Below are positions 8,734-17,155 of a stretch of DNA of 64,000 bases, in pieces (position 1 is the stretch's first letter; every line of letters starts with the position of its first letter). A model generated the notes under the pieces. It was not told the DNA's origin, did not search any database, and worked only from the letters and a program-made list of their open reading frames with translations. A program made the position numbers and the translations under genes. This DNA comes from Olsenella porci (GTDB lineage: Bacteria; Actinomycetota; Coriobacteriia; Coriobacteriales; Atopobiaceae): positions 124,001 to 188,000 of the forward strand of contig NZ_VUNC01000003.1 in the NCBI RefSeq assembly GCF_009695875.1. The letters run 5' to 3'.

Positions 8734-9662
8734 ACCACGAGGTAGCAGTCTTTCTGCTGATACTGCTCGCGAACGCGATCGTCGTCGTGGCGTATCTGCT
8801 GGTTAACCTCCTGCGCAAGAAGAAGGCGTCCAGGAGTGGCCTGTTCCGCGCGATTGTCATGCTTGTCTGCCCGGTTTTCGGGCCACTGTTCTTCCTGTTT
8901 GGGTGGATATGCTTTCATGCCTTCTTCCATCGAAAGGTCGATCTTGAGGACGTCGTCTTCTCCAAGGAACGCGTGATGAGCTATAACGGCGCGGATGTGG
9001 AGAGGGAGAGGAACATGGTCCCCCTCAACGATGCGATGTCAGTCTCGGATAAGAAGTCGACCCGACAGCTCATGATGAGTATCGTTCGGCAAAACGAGGA
9101 GAATGCGCTCTCGGTCATCGCGAGGGGGCTCTCGAGCGATGACAGCGAGGTGGCGCACTACTCCGCGTCCGTGCTTCAGGAAACGCTCGACAAGTTTCGA
9201 GACAACACCAACCAGAAGGCCCTCAAGGTCAGAGAGGACCGCAAGCGGGAGAACAGGACACCCGAGGAGCGTCTTGCCTTCATCCAGGAGGTGCGAGACC
9301 TGTTTGACGAGCTCAATCACATGACCTCGCAGCACGTGGTGAGCCCAAGGGAGGAGCAGGCGTTCGTGGAACTCCAAGATGGTGTCGCGGGACTCCTCGA
9401 AGAGATGGACGCGATTCGTTCCGACGAGGTGTATCAGATCGGATCAAGGCTATTGGAGGTCAGCGACTACCCGGGCTGCTGGAAGTGGTGCCAGATGGCA
9501 GCCAAGCAGTTTCCCGATGTGCTGCCCACCTACAAGCTGCAGCTGCGCTATTACTATGAGACGGGCAAGCGCGAGGAGTTCCTCTCCATGCTCGGGGCCC
9601 TGAAGCAGTCGGACATTGCGGTCGATCACGAGACGCTGCAGATGATTCGCTTCTTTGCGTGA
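8730..9662 (+). CDS. pelE: PelE-like membrane/helical-repeat protein
   Basis: 310 aa. Two hydrophobic segments lie in the first 65 residues (LLILLANAIVVVAYLLVNLL and a second around FGPLFFLFGWICF). A long soluble, strongly helical region follows, ending in TPR-like helices (YPGCWKWCQMAAKQFP). In Pseudomonas, PelE has the same plan, transmembrane helices followed by TPRs, and joins PelD, PelF and PelG in the inner-membrane synthase complex. Its position right after the PelD fusion (ATGA overlap) supports the call. Sequence identity of PelE proteins is low, so the assignment rests on architecture and context. Confidence 0.72.
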   Translation: MNHEVAVFLLILLANAIVVVAYLLVNLLRKKKASRSGLFRAIVMLVCPVFGPLFFLFGWICFHAFFHRKVDLEDVVFSKERVMSYNGADVERERNMVPLNDAMSVSDKKSTRQLMMSIVRQNEENALSVIARGLSSDDSEVAHYSASVLQETLDKFRDNTNQKALKVREDRKRENRTPEERLAFIQEVRDLFDELNHMTSQHVVSPREEQAFVELQDGVAGLLEEMDAIRSDEVYQIGSRLLEVSDYPGCWKWCQMAAKQFPDVLPTYKLQLRYYYETGKREEFLSMLGALKQSDIAVDHETLQMIRFFA

Positions 9663-9680
9663 CGGGAAGGAGTCAAGCGT

Positions 9681-12059
9681 TTGGATATCGGCTGGCTCTC
9701 GCTCTTGCAGGCGACTGGCGTTTTGGTGCTGTACTCGGCCTGTGTAGTGCTCCTGCCGTACCTTGCGGCAGGCCGCGTGCTCAGAAGGTTCTCGCTCTCC
9801 CAGCAGTTTCTCATGGCCTTCACCGCGGGAAACTGCGCCATCATCAACATTGGGTACGTGCTGGAGCTCCTGCACATCTCAAACCGCATCACCTTGATTG
9901 CGCTCACCGCGGCGGTTGTCCTGTCAATTCGCACGTATGTGTATGAGATTGACTGGAAGCGATGGCTCGGGACGGCCTTTGACGGGCTGATTCGGCTGGC
10001 GCACGGCACGCTGCAGCTGCGCATGGTACTCCACGACATGCGTGACGCCCTGGGGCGGGCGCTCGGGTCTTTGGGGAGATGGGCCTGGGGCCAGGTGAGG
10101 CACAACCTCATCGACTGGGCGTTCATTCTCGCCTACGTCGCCTCCTGCTATTACGTGTTCGGTCACATGGTCATGCACTGCCTTGGCTACATGGCCTCGG
10201 ACGTGCCCGTTCACCTAGCCTGGATAAACCAGCTGTTCGAGAACAACCTGTTCTCGGGGGGCATCTACCCCATGGGGTACCACGTCGTCATCTATTACCT
10301 GTCTGCCGTGTTCGGCATCCCCGCGTACCTCATCCTGCGCCTTTTCTACTTCGTGCAGGACTTCTACATCTTTCTCATGCCGTTCGTCGTAGCTCGTTGC
10401 CTCTGCAAGAGCAGGTTCGCCTATGCGGGCCCCATCATCTGCATGGTGCTGACCGGGGCGTTTGAGCTTGCCTTCGACCAACGCTATTTTGCATCCCTTC
10501 CCGAGGAGTTCGGCATGCTCTTCGTCTATCCCTGCCTCTACTATGCGGTCAGGTTCTTCTACTGGCGGCATGAGGAGGTTCAGGGAGGGAGGCTCGCGCC
10601 CACGCTCAGGCAGGCGCACGGCCCGAGGGGATGGGTCCTGGGATGGCGGGAGTCGCAGTGGTGTCTCGCCTTTTTTGCCCTTGCCTTCGGCACGCTGCTG
10701 GCGGTGCACTTCTACGATGCCATAGCCGCCGGACTGATGTGCCTTGCAGTCGTCGTCGGCTTCATGGGTCGGTTCGTGCGAAAGGGCTATTTCCTCTCGG
10801 TCGTGAGGACGGTGGCGCTCTCGCTTTCCTTGGCCCTTTACCCCATGCTCATCTGCTTCGCACTCGGCACCCCGCTGCAGAACTCGCTGCGCTGGGGCCT
10901 TGATGTCATCAACAACGACGCCAGCACCCAGACCCAGGAATCCATGAAGGTTCAGGAGGACTCCACCAGCGTGGCGAGCGCCTCCTCGCGAGGGGGGACA
11001 GACGGCGCACGGGCCGATTCTGGTTCGGTTGCCTCCGTCGCGGCCGGCAGAGCGCCCGAGGCGGAGGAGCCATCTCCCACCACCCTCCAGGGCCTTGAAG
11101 GCAAGGTGCGAAAGCTCTACGCCGCCTTGAGAAGCGGGATAACCGTCACGTTTGCCGAGGATCCCGGCCAGCTGGCAGACGCCCTTCTCGCTTCTCTTGG
11201 CGTCCTCATCCTCTTGGGGATCGCGCACCAATGCATTCATGACTACCAGTACGGAGCGACCTTGGTTGCCTCGTCGCTTGGCGTCATCTTCCTTCTCCTG
11301 CTGCGGCAGGCAAACTCCCTCGGCCTCCCCCGCCTCATGGATGAGGTGAGAACCACGTACTTCCTGGTCTATTCGTTTCTCCTTGCCATCCCGCTCTGCG
11401 TGGACGCTGTCGTGGGTATTCTCGCCTTCGACCGCAGGGGAACGCTGCGCTCCGGGCTCTGCCTGGCATTCTCGTGCCTGATGATCGCCGCGCAGATTCA
11501 GACGGGCTACACCAAGGTCGACAAGAGCGACGAGCTTCAACGGCTGACCCAGATCATGCCCAACGGCAACATCATCGTTGCCTCAGATATCCTCAAGAGC
11601 GAGAAGCCATTTCACTGGACCATCGTCTCGGCCAACATCGAGACGGAGATGTACAGGTACCGTGGGTGGCACTACGAGATTGGGGACCTCCTGAAGAAGA
11701 TTGACGCGGGGGAGTCCTCCTACTTCGCCATCCCCACAGACGACGTGTACTTCTTCGTCGAGAAGAGGGCCAACTACTACTATAGCCAGCTTGACGGGCA
11801 ATACGCGAAGGTCTCCAAGGAGGCGGCGGGGGAGCCGCTGCCAGACATCTCCGGCCAGAGTGCCTACCGATTTCGCAATCGCGTCATTGTCATGTCAAAG
11901 CTCTACTACTGGGCACGCCGGATGCAGCAGCTCTATCCCTATGACATGACGGTCTGCTACGAGACGGACGACTTTATCTGCTTCCGGCTCCACCAGAACA
12001 CGTACCGTCTGGACGACCTGGGTATCGATTACCTTGACTACCTGGGCGAGCTCTCATGA
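9681..12059 (+). CDS. Large integral membrane protein, possible GT-C-like enzyme
   Basis: 792 aa from a TTG at 9681 with GGGAAGGAGT 8 nt upstream. About a dozen or more hydrophobic segments. After the first few helices a loop reads SDVPVHLAWIN and then IYPMGYHVVIYY; an Asp/His loop followed by a YP.G.H motif recalls GT-C-fold glycosyltransferases and DUF6541-type proteins, but I cannot assign a family firmly. A low-complexity Ser/Gly/Ala-rich loop occurs at about residues 425-475. The final 150 residues are soluble with no recognisable motif. It lies in the pel operon just before the DUF4832-like gene, overlapping it by 4 nt. It may glycosylate, polymerise or anchor the polysaccharide; this is inference from place only. 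Confidence 0.6.
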   Translation: MDIGWLSLLQATGVLVLYSACVVLLPYLAAGRVLRRFSLSQQFLMAFTAGNCAIINIGYVLELLHISNRITLIALTAAVVLSIRTYVYEIDWKRWLGTAFDGLIRLAHGTLQLRMVLHDMRDALGRALGSLGRWAWGQVRHNLIDWAFILAYVASCYYVFGHMVMHCLGYMASDVPVHLAWINQLFENNLFSGGIYPMGYHVVIYYLSAVFGIPAYLILRLFYFVQDFYIFLMPFVVARCLCKSRFAYAGPIICMVLTGAFELAFDQRYFASLPEEFGMLFVYPCLYYAVRFFYWRHEEVQGGRLAPTLRQAHGPRGWVLGWRESQWCLAFFALAFGTLLAVHFYDAIAAGLMCLAVVVGFMGRFVRKGYFLSVVRTVALSLSLALYPMLICFALGTPLQNSLRWGLDVINNDASTQTQESMKVQEDSTSVASASSRGGTDGARADSGSVASVAAGRAPEAEEPSPTTLQGLEGKVRKLYAALRSGITVTFAEDPGQLADALLASLGVLILLGIAHQCIHDYQYGATLVASSLGVIFLLLLRQANSLGLPRLMDEVRTTYFLVYSFLLAIPLCVDAVVGILAFDRRGTLRSGLCLAFSCLMIAAQIQTGYTKVDKSDELQRLTQIMPNGNIIVASDILKSEKPFHWTIVSANIETEMYRYRGWHYEIGDLLKKIDAGESSYFAIPTDDVYFFVEKRANYYYSQLDGQYAKVSKEAAGEPLPDISGQSAYRFRNRVIVMSKLYYWARRMQQLYPYDMTVCYETDDFICFRLHQNTYRLDDLGIDYLDYLGELS

Positions 12060-13345
12060 GGGGGAGACCCTGGGTCGCCCTGGCATTCGTCGCGGCGATT
12101 GGAGCGCTCATGCTGACGTGGTTCTGGAAGACGTGGTGGAAGGTCGAGGCGTTGCCGCTCTGCGAGGGCACCCAATGCGTGAGCTACCCCGGTCAGGGGA
12201 CGTACAAGATTCACGCAGTGCGCATCGACGAGGCGAACCACGATACGTACGACGGGGAGCAGCTGGTGATGCTCGAGGTCAACCTCAGCGCCTACCGTGA
12301 CGTTGCGCTGCCCCACACCGCGCTCGTGAACCTCCACAGCCTCCTCGACGCCGCCTCCTCCGGGGGGCGCAGGCTCATCCTGCGGTTCTGCTACGACTGG
12401 GATGGGCAGGCAGCGCTGCACGAGCCGTCCGACATCTCGACGGTGCAGACGCACATGCGCCAGGTCGCCGACGTGGTCAACTCCTATGCGGACAAGGTCG
12501 TGGTAGTGCAGGGCCTGTTCTGCGGGGACTGGGGAGAGATGCACGGCGGACACTTCTCCGGCGAGGCGTCGATGCTCCGACTGGCAGACACGCTGGGTGG
12601 CTGCCTCGACCCAAGCATCCCGCTTGCCGTTCGTACCGCGGGGCAGTATCAGTCGATCGTGCGCAACGACCCATCGCTGAAGGGGCGTCTCTCCCTCTTC
12701 AACGATGGGCTTCTGGGAAGCGCTACCGACCTTGGAACGTTCGACGCCGATCAGGAAGACGGGGGCCTGAGCCTGGAGAGAGTGGTCTCGGGGCAGCTAC
12801 CCTATGGTGGCGAGGTGGTCTCGACGGAAGAGACCGACTCGGGCGTTGTGAACCAGATGGAACACCTGAGGCAGCTCCACGTCTCGTACCTCAACGAGGA
12901 CTATGACCGGAACGTATGGGATGCCTGGGCTGCGGCGCAGTATGACGGAACCACGGTGGCACAGTATGTGAAGGCTCACCTTGGCGCGCGGTTCATGGTC
13001 AGTGCCGCGAACGTTAGGCAATCGTTTCTCTCGGACTGGACGACCGTGAGTGTGACCATCAAGAACACGGGGTTTTCCCGGGCATCCTCGAGCATCTCTG
13101 CCTGGCTGCGCCTCTCCGGGGGAGACGGGAGCCGGGACATCGCGCTCGCCGCGAACCTGCGGGAGGTGCCTTCCGGGGGCTCCCAAACCTATTCCGCCAC
13201 GCTCCCCCTCGACGAGGGGGCAGACGGGTATTCGGTCGCGGTCGTGCTCAAGGATGAGGCGGGAAACGAACTTCCATTGGCAAACCAAGGGTGCGAGGAC
13301 GGTGCCCTGACGGTTTTCGGGCTCAGTCACCTACGAGTCGGCTAA
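12056..13345 (+). CDS. Exported DUF4874/DUF4832-like glycosidase-fold protein
   Basis: 429 aa with an N-terminal membrane anchor (residues about 5-24, VALAFVAAIGALMLTWFW), so most of it faces outside. The body shows the ordered motifs of paired DUF4874 and DUF4832 proteins: RLILRFCYDWDG, VVVQGLFCGDWGEMHG, LFNDGLLGSATDLGTF and a late QMEHLRQLHVSYLN. These form a TIM-barrel-like enzyme fold of unproven activity. The C-terminal 90 residues look like a beta-sandwich. A role in trimming or binding the exopolysaccharide is likely from the operon context. The ATG overlaps the previous stop (ATGA). It is the last tightly coupled gene of the operon. Confidence 0.68.
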   Translation: MRGRPWVALAFVAAIGALMLTWFWKTWWKVEALPLCEGTQCVSYPGQGTYKIHAVRIDEANHDTYDGEQLVMLEVNLSAYRDVALPHTALVNLHSLLDAASSGGRRLILRFCYDWDGQAALHEPSDISTVQTHMRQVADVVNSYADKVVVVQGLFCGDWGEMHGGHFSGEASMLRLADTLGGCLDPSIPLAVRTAGQYQSIVRNDPSLKGRLSLFNDGLLGSATDLGTFDADQEDGGLSLERVVSGQLPYGGEVVSTEETDSGVVNQMEHLRQLHVSYLNEDYDRNVWDAWAAAQYDGTTVAQYVKAHLGARFMVSAANVRQSFLSDWTTVSVTIKNTGFSRASSSISAWLRLSGGDGSRDIALAANLREVPSGGSQTYSATLPLDEGADGYSVAVVLKDEAGNELPLANQGCEDGALTVFGLSHLRVG

Positions 13346-13378
13346 TCGCTCAAACCACAAACAATCGCTTGGAGGACC

Positions 13379-13387
13379 ATGGACTAA
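13379..13387 (+). other. Minimal two-codon frame with a ribosome site
   Basis: GGAGG at 13371-13375 is followed by ATG-GAC-TAA. No longer protein starts here. It lies in the 92-nt gap before the glycosyltransferase at 13438 and could be a remnant start, a ribosome stand-by site or chance. Confidence 0.25.
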
Positions 13388-13437
13388 ACTGAAAGTGTCC
13401 CGTAGGAAGACAGAGGGGTTAGTGGGAAGAGCACCCC

Positions 13438-14673
13438 GTGAAGAAGAAGCGACTGCTGTTCGTGATCAACACGCTGGGGATGGGTGGGGCGGAAGTCGCC
13501 TTGCTCCGTCTGCTGCGATGCATTGACCCGGCCGCCTACGACATCGACCTCTATGTGATGCTGGGGCAGGGTGAGCTGATCGACCGCCTCCCGCCCTACG
13601 TCCGGTTGGTCAACCATACGTTCCACCCCATCGACGTCCTCTCCTCCAAGGGTCGCAGGTGCCTGCTCAAGACCGTGCTCAGGTCCTGCCTCGTGCGCTG
13701 CTCGCTCCTCAAGAATGCGGGCTATCTGGCAAAGAACCTCATTCGCATGAGGAAGTCGGGAAGGGTTCATGCGGACAAGCTGCTGTGGAAGGTCGTTGCG
13801 GACTCCGCGCCTATGCCCGAGAAGCACTACGACCTCGCTGTCGCATTCTTGGAGGGTGGTTCTACCTACTTCGTTGCCACTCACGTGAGAGCGAGGCGCA
13901 AAGTCGCCTTCCTGCACATCTCCTATTCCGAGGCGGGAAACTCCGCAGATCTCGATCAGGGCTGTTATGACTACTTTGACCAGGTCTTTTGCGTGTCCAA
14001 CGAGGTGAGGGCCTCGTTCCTCTCCGCCTATCCCAACTATGCCGGCAAGACGAGGGTCTTCCACAACATCCTGAGTCCGAGCGAGATTAGGGAGAGGTCG
14101 CAGGAGGGCGAGGGCTTCTCCGATGCGTTCCCGGGGAGGCGCATCCTGACGGTCTGTCGCCTGGTCCCCCAAAAAAAGCTCGAGGTGTCCGTCGAGGCCA
14201 TGCGTCTGCTCAAGCAGCGGGAGGACCTCCCGGAAGTGCGCTGGTACGTGATGGGGGAGGGAAGGAGCCGTGCGAGGCTGGAGAAGGCGATCTACAGGGA
14301 TGGCCTAGAGGGCTGCTTCGTTCTGATGGGAACGCGGGACAACCCGTATCCGTACTTCAAAGAGGCGGACATCTACGTTCACTGCACGGCATACGAGGGG
14401 AAGAGCGTTGCCGTCGAAGAGGCCCAAATCCTGTCTAAACCCGTGATCGTCTCGGATGCCCCGGGAAACCGTGACCAGGTTAAGGACGGCTACGACGGCA
14501 TGCTCGTTCCACTCGAAGCCGAGCGGATTGCTGAGGCGGTGTCATGGATGCTGTTGAACCCATCGGCTGCCAAACAAATGGGCCTGCGCGCCTCTCAACG
14601 CGACTTCAGCGGTGGCGACCTGGCCTTGCTCCTGGAGGGGGGACCTGCGCCGGCAGAGGCGCTATGCTCGTGA
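13438..14673 (+). CDS. GT4-family glycosyltransferase
   Basis: 411 aa from a GTG, with only a modest ribosome site (GGGAAG). It begins KKKRLLFVINTLGMGGAEV, the classic GT4 start with a glycine-rich acceptor loop, and carries RILTVCRLVPQKK (the donor-domain entry) and CTAYEGKSVAVEEAQILSKP with E-x7-E. It is predicted to add a hexose or similar sugar from a nucleotide donor to a lipid-linked or polymer acceptor at the cytosolic face. It follows the pel operon after a 92-nt gap, so it may be transcribed with it or from its own promoter. The end (LLLEGGPAPAEALCS) is poor in conserved features, so a slightly altered C-terminus is possible. Confidence 0.85.
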   Translation: MKKKRLLFVINTLGMGGAEVALLRLLRCIDPAAYDIDLYVMLGQGELIDRLPPYVRLVNHTFHPIDVLSSKGRRCLLKTVLRSCLVRCSLLKNAGYLAKNLIRMRKSGRVHADKLLWKVVADSAPMPEKHYDLAVAFLEGGSTYFVATHVRARRKVAFLHISYSEAGNSADLDQGCYDYFDQVFCVSNEVRASFLSAYPNYAGKTRVFHNILSPSEIRERSQEGEGFSDAFPGRRILTVCRLVPQKKLEVSVEAMRLLKQREDLPEVRWYVMGEGRSRARLEKAIYRDGLEGCFVLMGTRDNPYPYFKEADIYVHCTAYEGKSVAVEEAQILSKPVIVSDAPGNRDQVKDGYDGMLVPLEAERIAEAVSWMLLNPSAAKQMGLRASQRDFSGGDLALLLEGGPAPAEALCS

Positions 14674-14726
14674 GATATGCAAGCGGGCGATTCAGCATGC
14701 AAGCTTAGGAAGTACGGTTTCGGTGG

Positions 14727-14855
14727 TATAACAGGGTTAATGTGGTGTCAGTTGGCTTTCAACAGTCAAGGAACGCGGCAGAATCTGCTTGCGGTGGGAA
14801 GCCAACTGGTGGCTTTACAGGAAGAGCGGAGCAAGCCGCAGGGGGAGAACAGAAA
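14727..14855 (+). promoter_or_regulatory. Promoter-like box and structured 5' UTR
   Basis: A TATAAC box at 14727-14732 is followed by a perfect 10-bp dyad, CAGTTGGCTT (14749-14758) with AAGCCAACTG (14799-14808). The 40-nt interval between them holds a smaller hairpin (GCAGA/TCTGC). This leaves about 120 nt of leader before the ATG at 14856. It does not match the c-di-GMP-I, fluoride or other riboswitch cores I could compare by eye. A ribosome site GGGGGAGA sits at 14840-14847. Confidence 0.45.
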
Positions 14856-15224
14856 ATGTACGAGAAGCCATTGATACTTAGGACCGAGGACCTCGCCGAG
14901 GGCATCTATGCCGCAAGTGGGTGCTATACGGCAACTGCCTACATTCACCAGACGCCCCAGACGGGTCGCGGAGACTACCGCATTCAGGTGAACGGTGTCC
15001 ACAAGGCCGATCACACCAAGGAAAAGCAGCGACTGACCATCTCGTTCAACATGCCCGTCAACTATAGCTCTTCGAACGGGACGCTGGTGAGCGGAGATGG
15101 AACGAGCACGCTTGTGATTGAGTATAGCTACCACCAAAACCCCTCCGACAACATTGGGCTCGGAGACCTTGTGGTCCGAGCTGATTCGGGGCTGGCTGTT
15201 ACCGGCGTCAAGATTACCGATTAG
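14856..15224 (+). CDS. Small YAASG-leader protein, candidate exported substrate
   Basis: 122 aa. The first 22 residues look like a peptide leader rather than a signal sequence: MYEKPLILRTEDLAEGIYAA then SG, followed at once by Cys-Tyr. There is no hydrophobic segment. The remaining 100 residues are rich in beta-strand patterns, Tyr, Ser and Gly (YRIQVNGVH, SFNMPVNYSSSNG, STLVIEYSYH), like a small extracellular beta-sandwich. I do not recognise a named family. It lies between the glycosyltransferase and the convergent ABC exporter/HprK-like genes, with its own 5' leader and a strong terminator. A leader ending in a small-residue motif beside a PqqD-like protein, a peptidase and an exporter suggests it is their substrate; this is inference. 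Confidence 0.6.
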   Translation: MYEKPLILRTEDLAEGIYAASGCYTATAYIHQTPQTGRGDYRIQVNGVHKADHTKEKQRLTISFNMPVNYSSSNGTLVSGDGTSTLVIEYSYHQNPSDNIGLGDLVVRADSGLAVTGVKITD

Positions 15225-15246
15225 GCGTCCTTTTTGCGACGATGTG

Positions 15247-15286
15247 GGGAGGCACGGGACTCTGTCCCCTGTGCCTCCTCTTTTTT
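15247..15286 (+). terminator. Intrinsic terminator
   Basis: A GAGGCAC.GG / CC.GTGCCTC stem followed by CTC and six T (15281-15286), 20 nt after the small YAASG gene. It ends rightward transcription. The leftward ABC exporter gene ends at 15339, on the other side of the gap. Confidence 0.85.
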
Positions 15287-15338
15287 GGTCGGCCGACCCT
15301 GCACCATGAGGCGGCCCAAGCGGGCTCTGTGCGTGGCG

Positions 15339-17099
15339 CTAGAACTCTCGAATGAGCTCATCGACCTCCTCTGGGTTTAGTGGCGTGCATCTTTGCCCAC
15401 GGATGCTGTAGACCCTCGTGCACATGGTGAGGACGGTCGGGCGGTGGGTCGTGACGACGCAGGCTCGGGGATACTCGTCGGTCATGATGTTGCGCAGCAC
15501 CTTGCGCTCGGTTGCAACATCTAGGGCGGAGCTCGCCTCGTCAAGCAGTAGGATGGGCGTCTTGCGAAGCAGGGCACGGGCGATGGATAGGCGCTGCGAC
15601 TGACCTTCCGAGAAGCCGCCGCCCCTCTCGCCGACCTCGGTGTTGATGCCGTCAGGCAGCTTCCGGACAAAGTCCCAGGCACAGGCGAGCTTGAGCGCCC
15701 GCTCGATCTGCTCGTCGGTGGCCTCGGGACAGACGTTGCGCATGTTCTGGGCGATGGTGCCCGAGAACATTGTGTTGCCCTGCGGAACGTAGGAGAACAG
15801 CCTTCGGGCGCCAGGGGTCATTGGCATGCGGTCGGTCCCGGAGGTCAGGAAGACGGCGCCCCGCTTGGGTCGGAGTAGGGCAAGCAGGAGGCGCAACATG
15901 GTCGTCTTGCCCTCTCCGGATGGTCCCACAAGGCCAATGACCTCGTGTGGACGAGCTTGGAACGAGGCGCCGCGAAACACCTCGGTCCCGTTGTGGTAGG
16001 CGTACCACACGTCCTCGGCGCTGATGCCGATACCGTCCGTGCGGTGTCTCTCCAAGAAGGCATCCGCCTCCGTGCGACCGCTGTAGTCCTCCTGTGGCAT
16101 CTCGACGATGTCCATCAGCCGCTTTGCGGAGGTGGTCAGGCTGATGAGCTGGGGAACCAGGCCCGACAGGCTGTTGATGGAGCCGGTGAGGTTTCCGGTG
16201 AGGGAGAGGAACATCGTCATGGTGCCGTATGTGATTGCCCCGGTCCAGACACGATAGATGCCCCAACCGTAGCAGCCGTACGTTACCGCCAGGCCAATAA
16301 GGCCCAACAGGAACGAGGTCATCATGTTGAGCTTGCTGTACGAGAGCTCCATTTCTATGTAGTTGCGTTGCAACTCCTTAAGGCGGTCAACGTAGAGTCG
16401 CACCAGGTCGAACGCCTTGATGGTCTGCATGTTGGAGAAGCTTTCCTGGTTGAAGCCGGTCATCTTAGCGTTCATGTCAGCATTCTTGATGTTCTGGCGC
16501 TTCATGCGCGAGAGCAGCGTCTTGGACATGAGCATGGAGAACGGGATGCCAATCATCGCAAACACGGCGAAGGTCCAATCGCTCCTGACCACGATGAGGA
16601 GGGTGCCCGCGAATTTGAACACGTTGATGATTGCGGTGGGGATGAAACTGAGGACGCCAGACGAGATGTTGGAGGCGTCGTTGGTCCAACGGGTGAGAAG
16701 GTCGCCCGTGTGGTAGCGAGAGACGGACTCCCAGTCGGTCACGAGGATCTTCGAGAAGATGTCGGCCTTGATCTCGGCATCGACCTGGTAGCTGATCTTG
16801 TTTGAGAAGTAGCTCGTGAACTGGTTCACCACGATGCTGCTCACAGACATGCCGATCATCCAGAAGAAGGTCCGAGCGAGCGCTCCCGTCTTCATCCCCG
16901 TGACGATGTCCACCATGTCGCGCGAGATGAGGCTCGAGACGAGCCCTAACAGCACCCCGCCCATGCCGAGGACGGTGTAAAAGACCATCTGCTTCCAGTA
17001 GCTTCGCGCGTAGGCATAGACCCAACGGACCTGAAGGCGCATCTCCTTCAGGCGACCCTCGCGAATGCGCTGGATGTAGAACTGTAGCTTCTCCCTCAT
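15339..17099 (-). CDS. ABC exporter (membrane domain plus ATPase)
   Basis: 586 aa half-transporter. Residues about 1-320 form the six-helix exporter domain (YWKQMVFYTVLGMGGVLLG onward). The ATPase half has Walker A GPSGEGKTT at about residues 391-399, the signature FSEGQSQRLSIARAL and Walker B ILLLDEASSALD. The family moves lipids, peptides or modified peptides out of the cell, probably as a homodimer. No N-terminal C39 peptidase is fused, so leader removal would need a separate protease; an S24/S26-type one lies at 18447. It follows the HprK-like gene on the same strand after 56 nt, probably in one operon. Tail-to-tail with the YAASG gene. Confidence 0.85.
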   Translation of the reverse strand: MREKLQFYIQRIREGRLKEMRLQVRWVYAYARSYWKQMVFYTVLGMGGVLLGLVSSLISRDMVDIVTGMKTGALARTFFWMIGMSVSSIVVNQFTSYFSNKISYQVDAEIKADIFSKILVTDWESVSRYHTGDLLTRWTNDASNISSGVLSFIPTAIINVFKFAGTLLIVVRSDWTFAVFAMIGIPFSMLMSKTLLSRMKRQNIKNADMNAKMTGFNQESFSNMQTIKAFDLVRLYVDRLKELQRNYIEMELSYSKLNMMTSFLLGLIGLAVTYGCYGWGIYRVWTGAITYGTMTMFLSLTGNLTGSINSLSGLVPQLISLTTSAKRLMDIVEMPQEDYSGRTEADAFLERHRTDGIGISAEDVWYAYHNGTEVFRGASFQARPHEVIGLVGPSGEGKTTMLRLLLALLRPKRGAVFLTSGTDRMPMTPGARRLFSYVPQGNTMFSGTIAQNMRNVCPEATDEQIERALKLACAWDFVRKLPDGINTEVGERGGGFSEGQSQRLSIARALLRKTPILLLDEASSALDVATERKVLRNIMTDEYPRACVVTTHRPTVLTMCTRVYSIRGQRCTPLNPEEVDELIREF

Positions 17100-17155
17100 G
17101 GCCCCTAGCGTTTTCCAGCCCTCTCCCTCGGGAAGCCGTGAATGGGCGGTGCCCG

